From positions 18,681 to 82,680 of the forward strand of contig CAZYVT010000013.1 of the NCBI GenBank assembly GCA_964651335.1: DNA of 64,000 nucleotides. Direction: 5' to 3'. The notes beneath the pieces were generated by a model that ran no database searches, was not told the origin of the DNA, and saw only the letters and a list, made by a program, of their open reading frames with translations. This stretch comes from 2-02-FULL-66-14 sp964651335 (GTDB lineage Bacteria > Pseudomonadota > Gammaproteobacteria > Burkholderiales > SG8-39). How positions within the stretch are numbered: position 1 is the first letter of the stretch; each line of letters starts with the position of its first letter. The position numbers and the translations under genes are program-made. Positions 34,194 through 42,452 of the stretch are shown here, one piece after another.

Positions 34194-35504
34194 ATGAGGA
34201 TCAAACTCTTAGCAGCGGCGCTGGCGAGCGCCGGGCTGCTTTGTGGCAACGCGCAGGCGCAGACCGAGATTCAGTGGTGGCACTCGATGGGCGGTGCGCT
34301 CGGCGAGGCGCTGAACGGGCTGGCCAACAAGTTCAACGCCAGCCAGAAAGACTACAAGGTCGTCGCGACGTTCAAGGGCACCTATCCCGAGTCGATGACC
34401 GCCGCGATCGCGGCGTTCCGCGCCGGCAACGCGCCCCACCTACTGCAGGTGTTCGAGGTTGGCACCGCGACCATGATGGCCGCGAAGGGCGCGATCGTGC
34501 CGGTGGCGACTGTGATGGCGAACGCCAAGGAGCCGTTCGATCCGAAGGCCTACCTGCCGACGGTGACGGGTTACTACACCGACCTGAAGGGCAACATGCT
34601 GTCGTTCCCCTTCAACAGCTCCACGGTGATGTTCTACATCAACAAGGACGCCTTCAAGAAGGCCGGGCTGGATCCGAACAAGGCGCCGCGCACCTGGAAG
34701 GAAGTGGTCGCCGCGGCGGAGAAGCTCAAGGCCTCGGGCCAGCAGTGCGTGTACACCACCAGCTGGCCTTCGTGGATGCACATCGAGAACTTCAGCGCCT
34801 GGCACAACGTGCCGATCGGCACCAAGCAGAACGGCATGGGGGGCTTCGACACCCAGTTCACCATCAACTCGCCGCTGCACGTGCGCCACATCGAGATGCT
34901 CGGCGACATGTCGAAGAAGGGCCTGTTCACCTACGCCGGCCGCACCAACCAGGGCGACGCCAAGTTCTCCAGCGGCGAGTGCGCCATGTTCAGCGGCAGC
35001 GCCGGCGCGCAGGCCGGGATCAAGAAGGCGGCCACGTTCGACTGGTCGATCAATTTCATCCCCTACCACGACGACGTCAAGGGCGCGCCGCAGAACTCGA
35101 TCATCGGCGGCGCTTCGGTCTGGGTGATGGGCGGCAAGAAGCCCGAGGAGTACAAGGGTGTGGCCAAGTTCATGGCGTTCCTGTCGCAGCCGGAGATCCA
35201 GATGGACTGGCATACCACCACCGGCTACGTGCCGATCACGCAGGCGTCCTACGAGCTGACGCGCAAGTCCGGCTTCTACGACAAGAATCCGGGCGCCGAC
35301 ATGCCGGTGAAGCAGCTCACCAACAAGGCGCCGACCGAGAATTCCAAGGGCCTGCGCTTCGGCAATTTCGTGCAGGGGCGCACGGTGATCGAGGAGGAAC
35401 TGGAAGAGGTGTTCGCGGGCAAGAAGGACGCCAAGACCGCGCTCAACGACGCGGTCAAGCGCGGCAACGAGATCCTGCGGCAGTTTGAGGCGGCGAACAA
35501 ATAA
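34194..35504 (+). CDS. ugpB: sn-Glycerol-3-phosphate ABC transporter substrate-binding protein
   Basis: A 436-residue periplasmic protein with signal peptide MRIKLLAAALASAGLLCGNAQAQ. It has the UgpB core WWHSMGGALGEALNGL, TTSWPSWMHIENFSAWHN and the C-terminal GNFVQGRTVIEEELEEVFAG. ATG 34194 follows GAGGAG. A TATACT-like -10 lies at 34139-34144 in the 81-base gap after the first copy, so it may have its own promoter. The permeases UgpA and UgpE and the ATPase UgpC follow, separated from this gene by a hairpin. Confidence 0.92.
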   Translation: MRIKLLAAALASAGLLCGNAQAQTEIQWWHSMGGALGEALNGLANKFNASQKDYKVVATFKGTYPESMTAAIAAFRAGNAPHLLQVFEVGTATMMAAKGAIVPVATVMANAKEPFDPKAYLPTVTGYYTDLKGNMLSFPFNSSTVMFYINKDAFKKAGLDPNKAPRTWKEVVAAAEKLKASGQQCVYTTSWPSWMHIENFSAWHNVPIGTKQNGMGGFDTQFTINSPLHVRHIEMLGDMSKKGLFTYAGRTNQGDAKFSSGECAMFSGSAGAQAGIKKAATFDWSINFIPYHDDVKGAPQNSIIGGASVWVMGGKKPEEYKGVAKFMAFLSQPEIQMDWHTTTGYVPITQASYELTRKSGFYDKNPGADMPVKQLTNKAPTENSKGLRFGNFVQGRTVIEEELEEVFAGKKDAKTALNDAVKRGNEILRQFEAANK

Positions 35505-35519
35505 CCGCCTGAGGGAGTA

Positions 35520-35544
35520 GGGCGCTCCGGCGCCCTTTTCTTTT
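35520..35544 (+). terminator. Hairpin with T-tract between ugpB and ugpA
   Basis: Stem GGGCGC/GCGCCC (35520-35525, 35530-35535) with loop TCCG, followed by TTTTCTTTT up to 35544. ugpA starts at 35546, directly after the T-tract. GAGGGAG (35511-35517) just upstream is the nearest Shine-Dalgarno-like sequence. It fits an intrinsic terminator or attenuator that leaves excess binding protein over permease. Confidence 0.8.
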
Positions 35545-35545
35545 C

Positions 35546-36427
35546 ATGGAAAAGCGCGTCGTCTTCCGCTCGGCGTGGTTGCCCTATGCGCTGGTCGCGC
35601 CGCAGATCGCGATCACGCTGGTGTTCTTCTTCTGGCCGGCGGTGCAGGCGGTCTGGTATTCCTTCCAGTTGCAGGACGCCTTCGGCCTGAAGACGCAGTT
35701 CGTCGGCCTGCAGAACTTCGCCGCGCTGTTCAAGGATGGCAACTACCTCGCTTCGTTCAAAGTCACGGCGGTGTTCAGCGTGCTGGTGGCGTTTTCCGGC
35801 ATCGCGATCTCGCTTGTGTTCGCGACCATGGCCGACCGCGTGTTGCGCGGGGCGCTGGCCTACAAGACGCTGCTGATCTGGCCCTACGCGGTGGCGCCGG
35901 CGATCGCGGGCGTGCTATGGGCGTTCCTGTTCGCGCCTTCGATCGGCATCGTCACCTACGTGCTCAAGGGCATGGGAGTCGACTGGAACTGGATCATCAA
36001 CGGCGACCAGGCGATGCTGCTGGTAGTCATCGCTTCGGTGTGGAGGCAGATCAGCTACAACTTCCTGTTCTTCCTCGCCGGGTTGCAGTCCATCCCGCGC
36101 TCGCTCATCGAGGCCGCGGCCATCGACGGCGCGGGCCCGGCGCGCCGCTTCTGGACCATCGTGTTCCCGCTGCTTTCGCCGACCACGTTTTTCCTCCTGG
36201 TCGTCAACATCGTCTACGCGTTCTTCGATACGTTCGGCGTGATCGATGCGACCACGCAGGGTGGCCCCGCGCAGGCGACCCAGATCCTCATCTACAAGGT
36301 CTACCACGACGGGTTTATAGCGGCTGACTTGGGCGGCTCTTCTGCGCAGTCTGTAATACTGATGTTCATCGTCATCGTGCTGACGGTGGTGCAGTTCCGC
36401 TTCGTCGAACGAAAGGTCCAGTACTAG
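35546..36427 (+). CDS. ugpA: Glycerol-3-phosphate ABC transporter permease UgpA
   Basis: A 293-residue MalF-type permease with six hydrophobic segments. The EAA loop reads EAAAIDGAGPARRFWTIVFP, and SAWLPYALVAPQIAIT forms the first membrane segment. It pairs with UgpE in the inner membrane. The ATG at 35546 immediately follows a hairpin and T-tract, with no adjacent Shine-Dalgarno. The stop TAG shares a base with the ugpE GTG. Confidence 0.93.
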   Translation: MEKRVVFRSAWLPYALVAPQIAITLVFFFWPAVQAVWYSFQLQDAFGLKTQFVGLQNFAALFKDGNYLASFKVTAVFSVLVAFSGIAISLVFATMADRVLRGALAYKTLLIWPYAVAPAIAGVLWAFLFAPSIGIVTYVLKGMGVDWNWIINGDQAMLLVVIASVWRQISYNFLFFLAGLQSIPRSLIEAAAIDGAGPARRFWTIVFPLLSPTTFFLLVVNIVYAFFDTFGVIDATTQGGPAQATQILIYKVYHDGFIAADLGGSSAQSVILMFIVIVLTVVQFRFVERKVQY

Positions 36428-37275
36428 TGGTCGAGAACCGTCCCTGGCTAACGGCCTTGTCGCACGCGGTGCTGATCCTCGGCGTGCTGGCGTTCGCGTT
36501 TCCACTCTACGTGATGTTCGTCGCCTCGACACTGAGCTTCAAGGAAATCATGTCGGTGCCGATGCCGCTGCTGCCCGGCAGCCACTTGCTCGAGAACTAC
36601 TCGCAGGTCCTGTCCGGCGGAACGACCACGGGCTCGAAGGCCGCGGTGTCCCACATGCTTGTCAATAGCCTGGTGATGGCGCTGGTGATTCCGCTGGGCA
36701 AGATCACGATCTCGATCATTGCTTCCTTCGCTATCGTCTATTTCCGCTTTCCGCTGCGCATGTTCTTCTTCTGGATGATCTTCGTCACCCTGATGCTGCC
36801 GGTCGAGGTGCGCATCATCCCTACCTACAAGGTGATCACGGGCCTGGGAATGCTCAATACCTACGCCGGCCTCACGGTGCCGCTGATCGCATCTGCCACC
36901 GCCACCTTCCTGTTCCGGCAGTTCTTCATGACGGTGCCCGATGAGCTCGCGGAAGCCGCGCGCGTGGATGGCGCCGGGCCGATGCGGTTCTTCTGGGACG
37001 TGCTGATGCCGCTGTCGAAGACCAGCATGGCGGCGCTGTTCGTGATCCAGTTCATCTACGGCTGGAACCAGTACTTGTGGCCGCTGATCATCACCACCGA
37101 CGAGTCCATGTACACGACGGTGATCGGCATCAAGCGCATGATCGTCGGCAGCGATGCCGCCAACGAGTGGAACCTGATCATGGCCACGGCGATCCTGGCG
37201 ATGCTGCCGCCGGCGCTGGTGGTGGTGCTGATGCAGAAATGGTTCGTGAAGGGCTTGGTCGAAACGGAAAAATAG
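36427..37275 (+). CDS. ugpE: Glycerol-3-phosphate ABC transporter permease UgpE
   Basis: A 282-residue MalG-type permease with EAA loop EAARVDGAGPMRFFWDVLMP and the family C-terminus QKWFVKGLVETEK. The start is GTG 36427, overlapping the ugpA stop by one base. It forms the heterodimeric channel with UgpA. ugpC follows after one base. Confidence 0.93.
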   Translation: MVENRPWLTALSHAVLILGVLAFAFPLYVMFVASTLSFKEIMSVPMPLLPGSHLLENYSQVLSGGTTTGSKAAVSHMLVNSLVMALVIPLGKITISIIASFAIVYFRFPLRMFFFWMIFVTLMLPVEVRIIPTYKVITGLGMLNTYAGLTVPLIASATATFLFRQFFMTVPDELAEAARVDGAGPMRFFWDVLMPLSKTSMAALFVIQFIYGWNQYLWPLIITTDESMYTTVIGIKRMIVGSDAANEWNLIMATAILAMLPPALVVVLMQKWFVKGLVETEK

Positions 37276-37276
37276 C

Positions 37277-38287
37277 GTGGCCGAGATCTCGTTCCGCGAC
37301 GTCAGGAAGAGCTATGCCGGGCTGGAGGTGATTCACGGGGTGACCACCGAGGTCGCCGACGGCGAGTTCGTGGTGATCGTCGGCCCCTCCGGCTGCGGCA
37401 AGTCGACGCTCCTCAGAATGGTGGCGGGCCTCGAGCCGATCACCTCGGGCGAAATCGCGATCGGCGGCCGCGTGGTCAACAACCTCGAGCCCAAGGACCG
37501 CGACATTGCGATGGTGTTCCAGAACTACGCGCTCTACCCGCACATGTCGGTCTATGACAACATGGCCTACGGCTTGCGCATCCGCGGCCTCTCCAGGACC
37601 GACATCGATTCCAGGGTGCAGAGGGCCGCGGAGATCCTCGAGCTGAAGAAATTCCTCAATCGAAGGCCGCGCGAGCTCTCCGGCGGCCAGCGCCAGCGCG
37701 TGGCAATGGGGCGCGCGATCGTGCGCGAGCCGGCGGCGTTTCTGTTCGACGAGCCGCTTTCCAACCTCGACGCCAAGCTGCGGGTGCAGATGCGTGCCGA
37801 GCTGCAGGCGCTGCACCGGAGATTGGAGACGACCAGCCTGTTCGTCACCCACGACCAGGTCGAGGCGATGACGCTCGCGCAGCGCATGATCGTGATGAAT
37901 GCGGGGCGTGCGGAGCAGATCGGCGCGCCGCTCGAGGTCTACGCCAGGCCCGCGACCACGTTCGTCGCGAGCTTCATCGGCTCGCCGCCAATGAACTTGA
38001 TTCCGTCATCACGAAACGGCCGCGAGGTGCTGCTCGGCGTGCGGCCGGAGCACCTGGAGCCCTGCGCAGCAGGCGAGGCGATGATGAGCGTGGACATCGA
38101 CCTCATCGAGCCGCTCGGCAGCGATACGCTGGTGTACGGCCATCTCGGAGCGGACGGCACCGGCGCGCGCGTCGCCGTGCGGCTGCACCAGTCGGTGGAC
38201 GCCCGCACCGGCCATCTGCCCGTGCGCTACGATCCCGCGCGCGCGCACTACTTCGATCCCGCGAGCGGCCAGCGCATTGACCCCTGA
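37277..38287 (+). CDS. ugpC: Glycerol-3-phosphate ABC transporter ATP-binding protein UgpC
   Basis: A 336-residue ATPase of the MalK/UgpC group: Walker A GPSGCGKST, signature LSGGQRQRV, Walker B FLFDEPLSNLDAKLR, switch VTHDQ, and the C-terminal OB-fold regulatory domain (GVRPEHLEPC onward). The start is GTG 37277, one base after ugpE. It is slightly shorter than the E. coli protein at the C-terminus. The glycerophosphodiesterase gene follows after 17 bases, completing a ugpBAEC-Q set. Confidence 0.94.
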   Translation: MAEISFRDVRKSYAGLEVIHGVTTEVADGEFVVIVGPSGCGKSTLLRMVAGLEPITSGEIAIGGRVVNNLEPKDRDIAMVFQNYALYPHMSVYDNMAYGLRIRGLSRTDIDSRVQRAAEILELKKFLNRRPRELSGGQRQRVAMGRAIVREPAAFLFDEPLSNLDAKLRVQMRAELQALHRRLETTSLFVTHDQVEAMTLAQRMIVMNAGRAEQIGAPLEVYARPATTFVASFIGSPPMNLIPSSRNGREVLLGVRPEHLEPCAAGEAMMSVDIDLIEPLGSDTLVYGHLGADGTGARVAVRLHQSVDARTGHLPVRYDPARAHYFDPASGQRIDP

Positions 38288-38304
38288 CCCCGGCGGACGG
38301 CATT

Positions 38305-39048
38305 GTGAATTTCTGGCCGTACCCGAGAATCGTCGCGCATCGCGGCGCAGGCGCGCTCGCTCCCGAGAACACGCTGGGCGCGATCCGGCTCGGCGCTTCC
38401 ATGGGCTTCAAGGGCGTCGAGTTCGATGTCATGCTGGCCGGCGACGGGACTCCGGTTCTGATTCACGACGAAACGCTGGAACGCACCACCAACGGGAGCG
38501 GCGACGTGGCCGCAACGCCGTACTCGGAACTGGCCCGGCTCGACGCCGGAAGCTGGCACGGGCCGCGCTGGCGGGGTGAACGGATTCCGATGTTCGAGCA
38601 GGCCGCGCGCCTGTGCCGTGAGCTGGGAGTGTGGGCCAACGTGGAGATCAAGCCTGCGAAGGGACACGAGCGCACCACCGGCGAGGCGGTTGCGAGGATG
38701 GCGCAGGACCTCTGGCGCGGCGCGGATCTTGCGCCCGTGCTGTCGTCCTTTTCGATCGAAGCGCTGATTGCGGCGCGCGACGCAGCAACTGAGCTGCCGC
38801 GCGGCTGCCTGGTGGGGAAGATCCCCGCTGACTGGGACGGGCGCTTGCGCGAGCTGAGGTGTATCGGGCTTCACTGCAACTACAAGCATCTGGACGAGAC
38901 GATGACAGCGCAAATCCGCTCCGCCGGGTACGCGGTCCTCGTTTACACTGTGAACGAAACCGCGGACGCCCGGCGGCTGCTCGGTTGGGGGGTGAACTGC
39001 CTCGTGACCGACGCGCTGGATCAGGTCGGTCCGGATTTCGGGCATTGA
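38305..39048 (+). CDS. ugpQ: Glycerophosphodiester phosphodiesterase
   Basis: A 247-residue cytosolic GDPD enzyme that splits glycerophosphodiesters into glycerol-3-phosphate and an alcohol. The family sequence is clear: AHRGAGALAPENTLGAI (catalytic His), GVEFDVMLAGDGTPVLIHDE (metal-binding Glu-Asp and second His), VNVEIKP-like NVEIKPAKG, and VYTVNE near the end. There is no signal peptide, so it is of the cytosolic UgpQ type. The start is GTG 38305. Location after ugpC indicates it processes diesters imported by the transporter. Confidence 0.94.
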   Translation: MNFWPYPRIVAHRGAGALAPENTLGAIRLGASMGFKGVEFDVMLAGDGTPVLIHDETLERTTNGSGDVAATPYSELARLDAGSWHGPRWRGERIPMFEQAARLCRELGVWANVEIKPAKGHERTTGEAVARMAQDLWRGADLAPVLSSFSIEALIAARDAATELPRGCLVGKIPADWDGRLRELRCIGLHCNYKHLDETMTAQIRSAGYAVLVYTVNETADARRLLGWGVNCLVTDALDQVGPDFGH

Positions 39049-39139
39049 CCAGATTCACGGGCGTGTCCGCCGATGCGGCGCCTGCTGCGTTAAGGCGTCC
39101 GTGGGTCCTCCACGCAAATCTCCTGAAAGGGATAAACCG

Positions 39140-39460
39140 ATGAAAACCGTGAAATTGTTGGCCGCCGCGGCGATCGCCGCCATGGCTCTTCCGGCGCTGG
39201 CGCAGACGCAAAGCACGCCGCGCATCGACCAGCGCCAGGCAAACCAGGCGCAGCGCATCGAGCAGGGCAAGAAATCGGGCGCGCTGACCGGCAAGGAAGC
39301 CGCGCGGCTGGAAAAAGGCCAGGCCCGCGTGCAGAAGATGGAAGACAAAGCGGTGGCCGACGGCAAGGTGACGAAGAAGGAGCGGCGCAGGATCGAGCAC
39401 GCGCAGGACGTGGAGAGCCGGCGCATCGCCAAGCAGAAGCACGACAAGCAGAAAAAATAG
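39140..39460 (+). CDS. Small exported lysine-rich protein
   Basis: A 106-residue protein with signal peptide MKTVKLLAAAAIAAMALPALAQ. The mature domain is very basic and Gln/Lys-rich, probably helical: RIDQRQANQAQRIEQGKKSG, then LTGKEAARLEKGQ and KVTKKERRRIEHAQD. The repeated LTxKE/VTKKE pattern suggests two helical hairpins. Proteins of this type are common in betaproteobacteria without assigned function. ATG 39140 is preceded by AAAGGGAT. Its stop directly abuts the convergent SDR stop. Confidence 0.75.
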   Translation: MKTVKLLAAAAIAAMALPALAQTQSTPRIDQRQANQAQRIEQGKKSGALTGKEAARLEKGQARVQKMEDKAVADGKVTKKERRRIEHAQDVESRRIAKQKHDKQKK

Positions 39461-40222
39461 TCAGACGCAGCGCGCGCCGTCCACTTCGATGCAGACGCCG
39501 CTGACGAACGCGGCATCGTCCGAGGCGAGGTAAAGGCAGGCGTTTGCCACATCGAGCGGCGTGGAAAAGCGCCCGAGCGGAATCGTGGCGAGATACGCCG
39601 CGCGAACCTCCGGCGAGATCGTGCCGCCGGCGAAATCGGCAGACAGCCCCGTCTCCGGGCTGAACACCGGGTTTACGCAGTTGACGCGGATCCGGTCGGG
39701 GCCGAACTCCGCGGCCATCGACTTCGACAGCAGGATGACCGCAGCCTTCGAGCTGTTGTAGACGCAAAGTCCGGGCCGCGGACGGATCCCGGCGGTCGAG
39801 GCGATGTTCACGAAAGCGCCGCCGCCCCGCTTGCGGAACACCGGCACGGCGTGCATCGCCGACAGGTACACGCTCTTTACATTCACTGAGTACACCTTGT
39901 CGAACTCGGCTTCGGTCACTTCCAGGTAAGGCTTCTTGCGATGCGTCCAGCCGGCGTTGTTCACCACCACATCGAGCCCGCCGAAAACCGACTCGGCAGC
40001 GCCGATCATGCCCGCCCATTCGCCGCCCCGGGTGACGTCGGCGCGTACGAACAGGGCTTTGCCGCCGGCGGTTGCGATTTCGCCGGCAACGCGCTCGCCA
40101 CCCCGGGCACTGATGTCATTCACGATCACTTTCGCGCCTTCGTGCGCGAAACGCTTCGCGATTCCCTCGCCGAAGCCGGAACCTGCGCCGGTGACGATTA
40201 CAACTTTGTCCTTGAGCCGCAT
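39461..40222 (-). CDS. Short-chain dehydrogenase/reductase
   Basis: A 253-residue classical SDR: cofactor motif TGAGSGFGEGIA, NNAGW, catalytic Ser in NIASTAG and YNSSK as the YxxxK pair, then NCVNPVFSPETG. It is an NAD(P)-dependent oxidoreductase, substrate unknown; 3-oxoacyl-ACP-reductase or glucose-dehydrogenase-like. The last codon abuts the convergent small exported-protein gene. A ppa-like fragment lies just upstream of its start on the other strand. Confidence 0.88.
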   Translation of the reverse strand: MRLKDKVVIVTGAGSGFGEGIAKRFAHEGAKVIVNDISARGGERVAGEIATAGGKALFVRADVTRGGEWAGMIGAAESVFGGLDVVVNNAGWTHRKKPYLEVTEAEFDKVYSVNVKSVYLSAMHAVPVFRKRGGGAFVNIASTAGIRPRPGLCVYNSSKAAVILLSKSMAAEFGPDRIRVNCVNPVFSPETGLSADFAGGTISPEVRAAYLATIPLGRFSTPLDVANACLYLASDDAAFVSGVCIEVDGARCV

Positions 40223-40262
40223 AATTTCCCCTTGAGTGTGACCCGATTATAGAAGGCCTGCC

Positions 40263-40343
40263 ATGAATCTCGACCGCGTCCCCTCCGGCCGCGATGTGCC
40301 GAACGACTGCATTCCAGGCGCTGGCCGCAAGGCTACCCGCTGA
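40263..40343 (+). pseudogene. ppa: N-terminal fragment of inorganic pyrophosphatase
   Basis: A 26-codon frame whose first 15 residues, MNLDRVPSGRDVPND, match the conserved start of bacterial soluble pyrophosphatase (VPxGxDxPxD). The expected continuation (F-N-V-I-I-E-I-P) is replaced by CIPGAGRKATR and a stop. The last 11 bases overlap the end of the convergent acyltransferase gene. It appears that a rearrangement cut ppa after codon 15. A complete copy should exist elsewhere. Recognition is from memory of the family. Confidence 0.55.
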
Positions 40344-41460
40344 CGCTTGCAGTCCGAAACGGGCTGTGCTCGTTCAGCTCGTCTACGTAGCGCGCCACGC
40401 CGAGCGTCTCGCGTTGCAGATAGTCCTCGATTGCGCGCGCAAAGCGCGGGTGCGCCAGCCAGTGCGCCGAAAGCGCCTCGACCGGCATCAGTCCGCGAAG
40501 CATCTTGTGCTCGCCCTGCGCCCCTCCCTCGAAGCGCTCGAGGCGCTGCGCGATCGCGAATTCGATCGCCTGGTAGTAGCAGGCCTCGAAGTGAAGCAGC
40601 GGCACGTGCTCGATCGCGCCCCAGTACCGTCCGTAGAGCACGCCGCCGGCGACGACGTTGAGCGCGGCCGCCACGGCGCGCCCGCCGCGCTCCGCCAGCA
40701 TCATCAGCGTATGCCCGGGGAGCGAAGCGCCGAGGCGCAGGAAGAATTCCCGGTTCAGATACGGCGTGGAGCGGTGAGCCGCATAGGTGCGCCGGTAGCA
40801 GCGCTCGAAGAATTCCCAGTTCGCGCGCTCGATCTCGCCGCCGCGCAGCCAGCGGAACGTGACCCCCGCCTCGCGCACGCGGCGCCGCTCCTGGCGGATC
40901 ACCTTGCGCCGCCGGTGCGTGAGCCGCGCCAGGAAATCGTCGAAATCGGCGTAGTTTTCATTGTTCCAGTGGAACTGCACGGCGCGGCGCAGGAGCATTC
41001 CGGCGTCCCGCATCAGCGCGGCTTCCGCGGCGCCCGGAAAGAGCACGTGCAGCGATGAGAATTCGCGCGCGGCCTCCAGTGCTCCCGCAACGAGCGTTCG
41101 CCGGGCTTCGTCGTCGGCCGCGAGCAGGCGCGGCCCCGCAACCGGCGTGAAGGGCACGGCGCACAGCAGCTTCGGGTAATACTCCAGCCCGTGCCGCTGG
41201 TACGCGTCGGCCCAGGCCCAGTCGAACACGTATTCGCCGTACGAGTGCGACTTGACGAACAGCGGCATCGCCGCGGCGAGCCGCCGGCCGCGCTCGAGCA
41301 GAAGAAACTGCGGCTGCCACCCCGTGCGCGCGCTGGCGCAGCCGCTTTCGATCAGGGCGGACAGAAACTCGTGACGCACGAATGGATTGCCGTCCGTCAG
41401 GGCGTTCCACTCCTCGGCAGCCACGCCGGCGAGCGAATCGACGACGCGCAGGCCGTCCAA
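40333..41460 (-). CDS. GNAT-fold acyltransferase-like protein (PF04339/DUF482)
   Basis: A 375-residue protein of the DUF482 group, annotated as peptidogalycan biosynthesis or GNAT N-acetyltransferase. Characteristic segments are EWNALTDGNPFVRHEFLSAL, WADAYQRHGLEYYPKLLCAV, HWNNENYADFDDFLA, and GRYWGAIEHVPLLHFEACYY followed by QAIEFAI. The fold is a double GNAT (FemX-like); the substrate is unknown. The start is TTG 41460, giving the family N-terminus LRVVDSLAGVAAEEWN. It is 84 bases from the divergent glnB. Confidence 0.82.
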   Translation of the reverse strand: MDGLRVVDSLAGVAAEEWNALTDGNPFVRHEFLSALIESGCASARTGWQPQFLLLERGRRLAAAMPLFVKSHSYGEYVFDWAWADAYQRHGLEYYPKLLCAVPFTPVAGPRLLAADDEARRTLVAGALEAAREFSSLHVLFPGAAEAALMRDAGMLLRRAVQFHWNNENYADFDDFLARLTHRRRKVIRQERRRVREAGVTFRWLRGGEIERANWEFFERCYRRTYAAHRSTPYLNREFFLRLGASLPGHTLMMLAERGGRAVAAALNVVAGGVLYGRYWGAIEHVPLLHFEACYYQAIEFAIAQRLERFEGGAQGEHKMLRGLMPVEALSAHWLAHPRFARAIEDYLQRETLGVARYVDELNEHSPFRTASVSG

Positions 41461-41544
41461 TGCTATTTCGCCGCGACGCAGAACGATGCCATGCGGACAT
41501 TATAGAATTAGGCCTACAATCCTGAGACCAGCAGGGAGCCCGCG

Positions 41545-41883
41545 ATGAGAAAGATCGAAGCGATCGTGAAGCCGTTCAAGCTCGACGAAGTGCGCGAAGC
41601 GCTCTCGGAGGTCGGGGTGACGGGACTTACGGTCACCGAAGTGAAGGGCTTCGGCCGGCAAAAAGGTCACACGGAGCTGTACCGCGGCGCCGAGTACGTG
41701 GTCGATTTCCTGCCCAAGGTGAAGATCGAGGTGGTGGTCACGGAAAACCAGATGGAGCCCGCGATCGAGGCGATCATCAAGGCCGCGCGCACCGGCAAGA
41801 TCGGCGACGGCAAGATCTTCGTCACCGCGGTCGAGCACGTAGTGCGTATCCGCACCGGCGAAACCAACGAAACGGCGATCTAG
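41545..41883 (+). CDS. glnB: Nitrogen regulatory protein P-II
   Basis: A 112-residue PII trimer subunit that senses 2-oxoglutarate and glutamine state. The T-loop has the uridylylation tyrosine in GHTELYRGAEYVVDFLPK, and the C-terminal signature TGKIGDGKIFV is present. No amtB follows, so GlnB rather than GlnK is favoured. A perfect 19-bp palindrome follows its stop and probably terminates transcription. Confidence 0.95.
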   Translation: MRKIEAIVKPFKLDEVREALSEVGVTGLTVTEVKGFGRQKGHTELYRGAEYVVDFLPKVKIEVVVTENQMEPAIEAIIKAARTGKIGDGKIFVTAVEHVVRIRTGETNETAI

Positions 41884-41925
41884 AATAAATGGGGTCAGAG
41901 TACGCTTACTCTGACCCCATTTATT
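41884..41925. repeat. Perfect 19-bp inverted repeat (REP-like or bidirectional terminator)
   Basis: AATAAATGGGGTCAGAGTA and its exact complement flank a CGCT loop: a 42-base perfect palindrome between convergent glnB and smr. The GGGGTCAGAGTA core is familiar from REP-like palindromes in betaproteobacterial genomes. The A/T ends supply a T-rich tail on both strands, so it can terminate both genes. The smr reading frame ends inside it. Confidence 0.85.
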
Positions 41926-42452
41926 CCCTTGAGAAGCACAAGCACCGCGCCGCCACCGCCGTGCGCGGCCGGCGCCTGGCAGAACGCAAGCACCTCATCG
42001 CGCGGCGGCAGCCACTTCCCGAGTTTTGCCTTGAGCACCGGCTCGCGGTTCCTCGAGCCCAGACCCTTGCCGTGCACGATCCGCACGCAGCGCATGCTGC
42101 GCGCCGAGCTGGAGCGCAGGAATTGTGCCACTGCCCCGGCCGCAGCCGTGCGGTTCATGCCGTGCAAGTCGAGGCTCGCCTGCACCACCCAGTGGCCGCG
42201 CCTCAGGCGCCGCAGCACCTGGCGCGATAGCCCGGCGCGCAGGTAAGTGAGCTCCTCTCCGGAGTCGAGCGCATCGTCGACCGAGACCGGCCCGTGCAGG
42301 CTTTCGTGCAGCGCGGCGCGCTCGTCGCGCCGGCTTTGCGCCGCAACCGGCGGCGCCGGAGGCGGCCTCAGAGCCTGCCGGCGAGCGTGCGCGAGCGGCA
42401 CGACATCAGCGACGGCGTTGCGGAAGTCGGCGTCACGCCTGGCTTTGCGCAT
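41895..42452 (-). CDS. Smr-domain protein
   Basis: A 185-residue protein with a C-terminal Smr (small MutS-related) domain: DLHGMNRTAA and IVHGKGLGSRN are the two signature loops, ending with GGGGAVLVLLK. Smr domains nick DNA or cleave RNA. The N-terminal 90 residues are basic and proline-rich. ATG 42452 overlaps the trxB 3' end by 20 bases. The last dozen residues (GINGVRVSVL region) are encoded by the palindromic repeat, so the native stop was probably displaced. Confidence 0.85.
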   Translation of the reverse strand: MRKARRDADFRNAVADVVPLAHARRQALRPPPAPPVAAQSRRDERAALHESLHGPVSVDDALDSGEELTYLRAGLSRQVLRRLRRGHWVVQASLDLHGMNRTAAAGAVAQFLRSSSARSMRCVRIVHGKGLGSRNREPVLKAKLGKWLPPRDEVLAFCQAPAAHGGGGAVLVLLKGINGVRVSVL

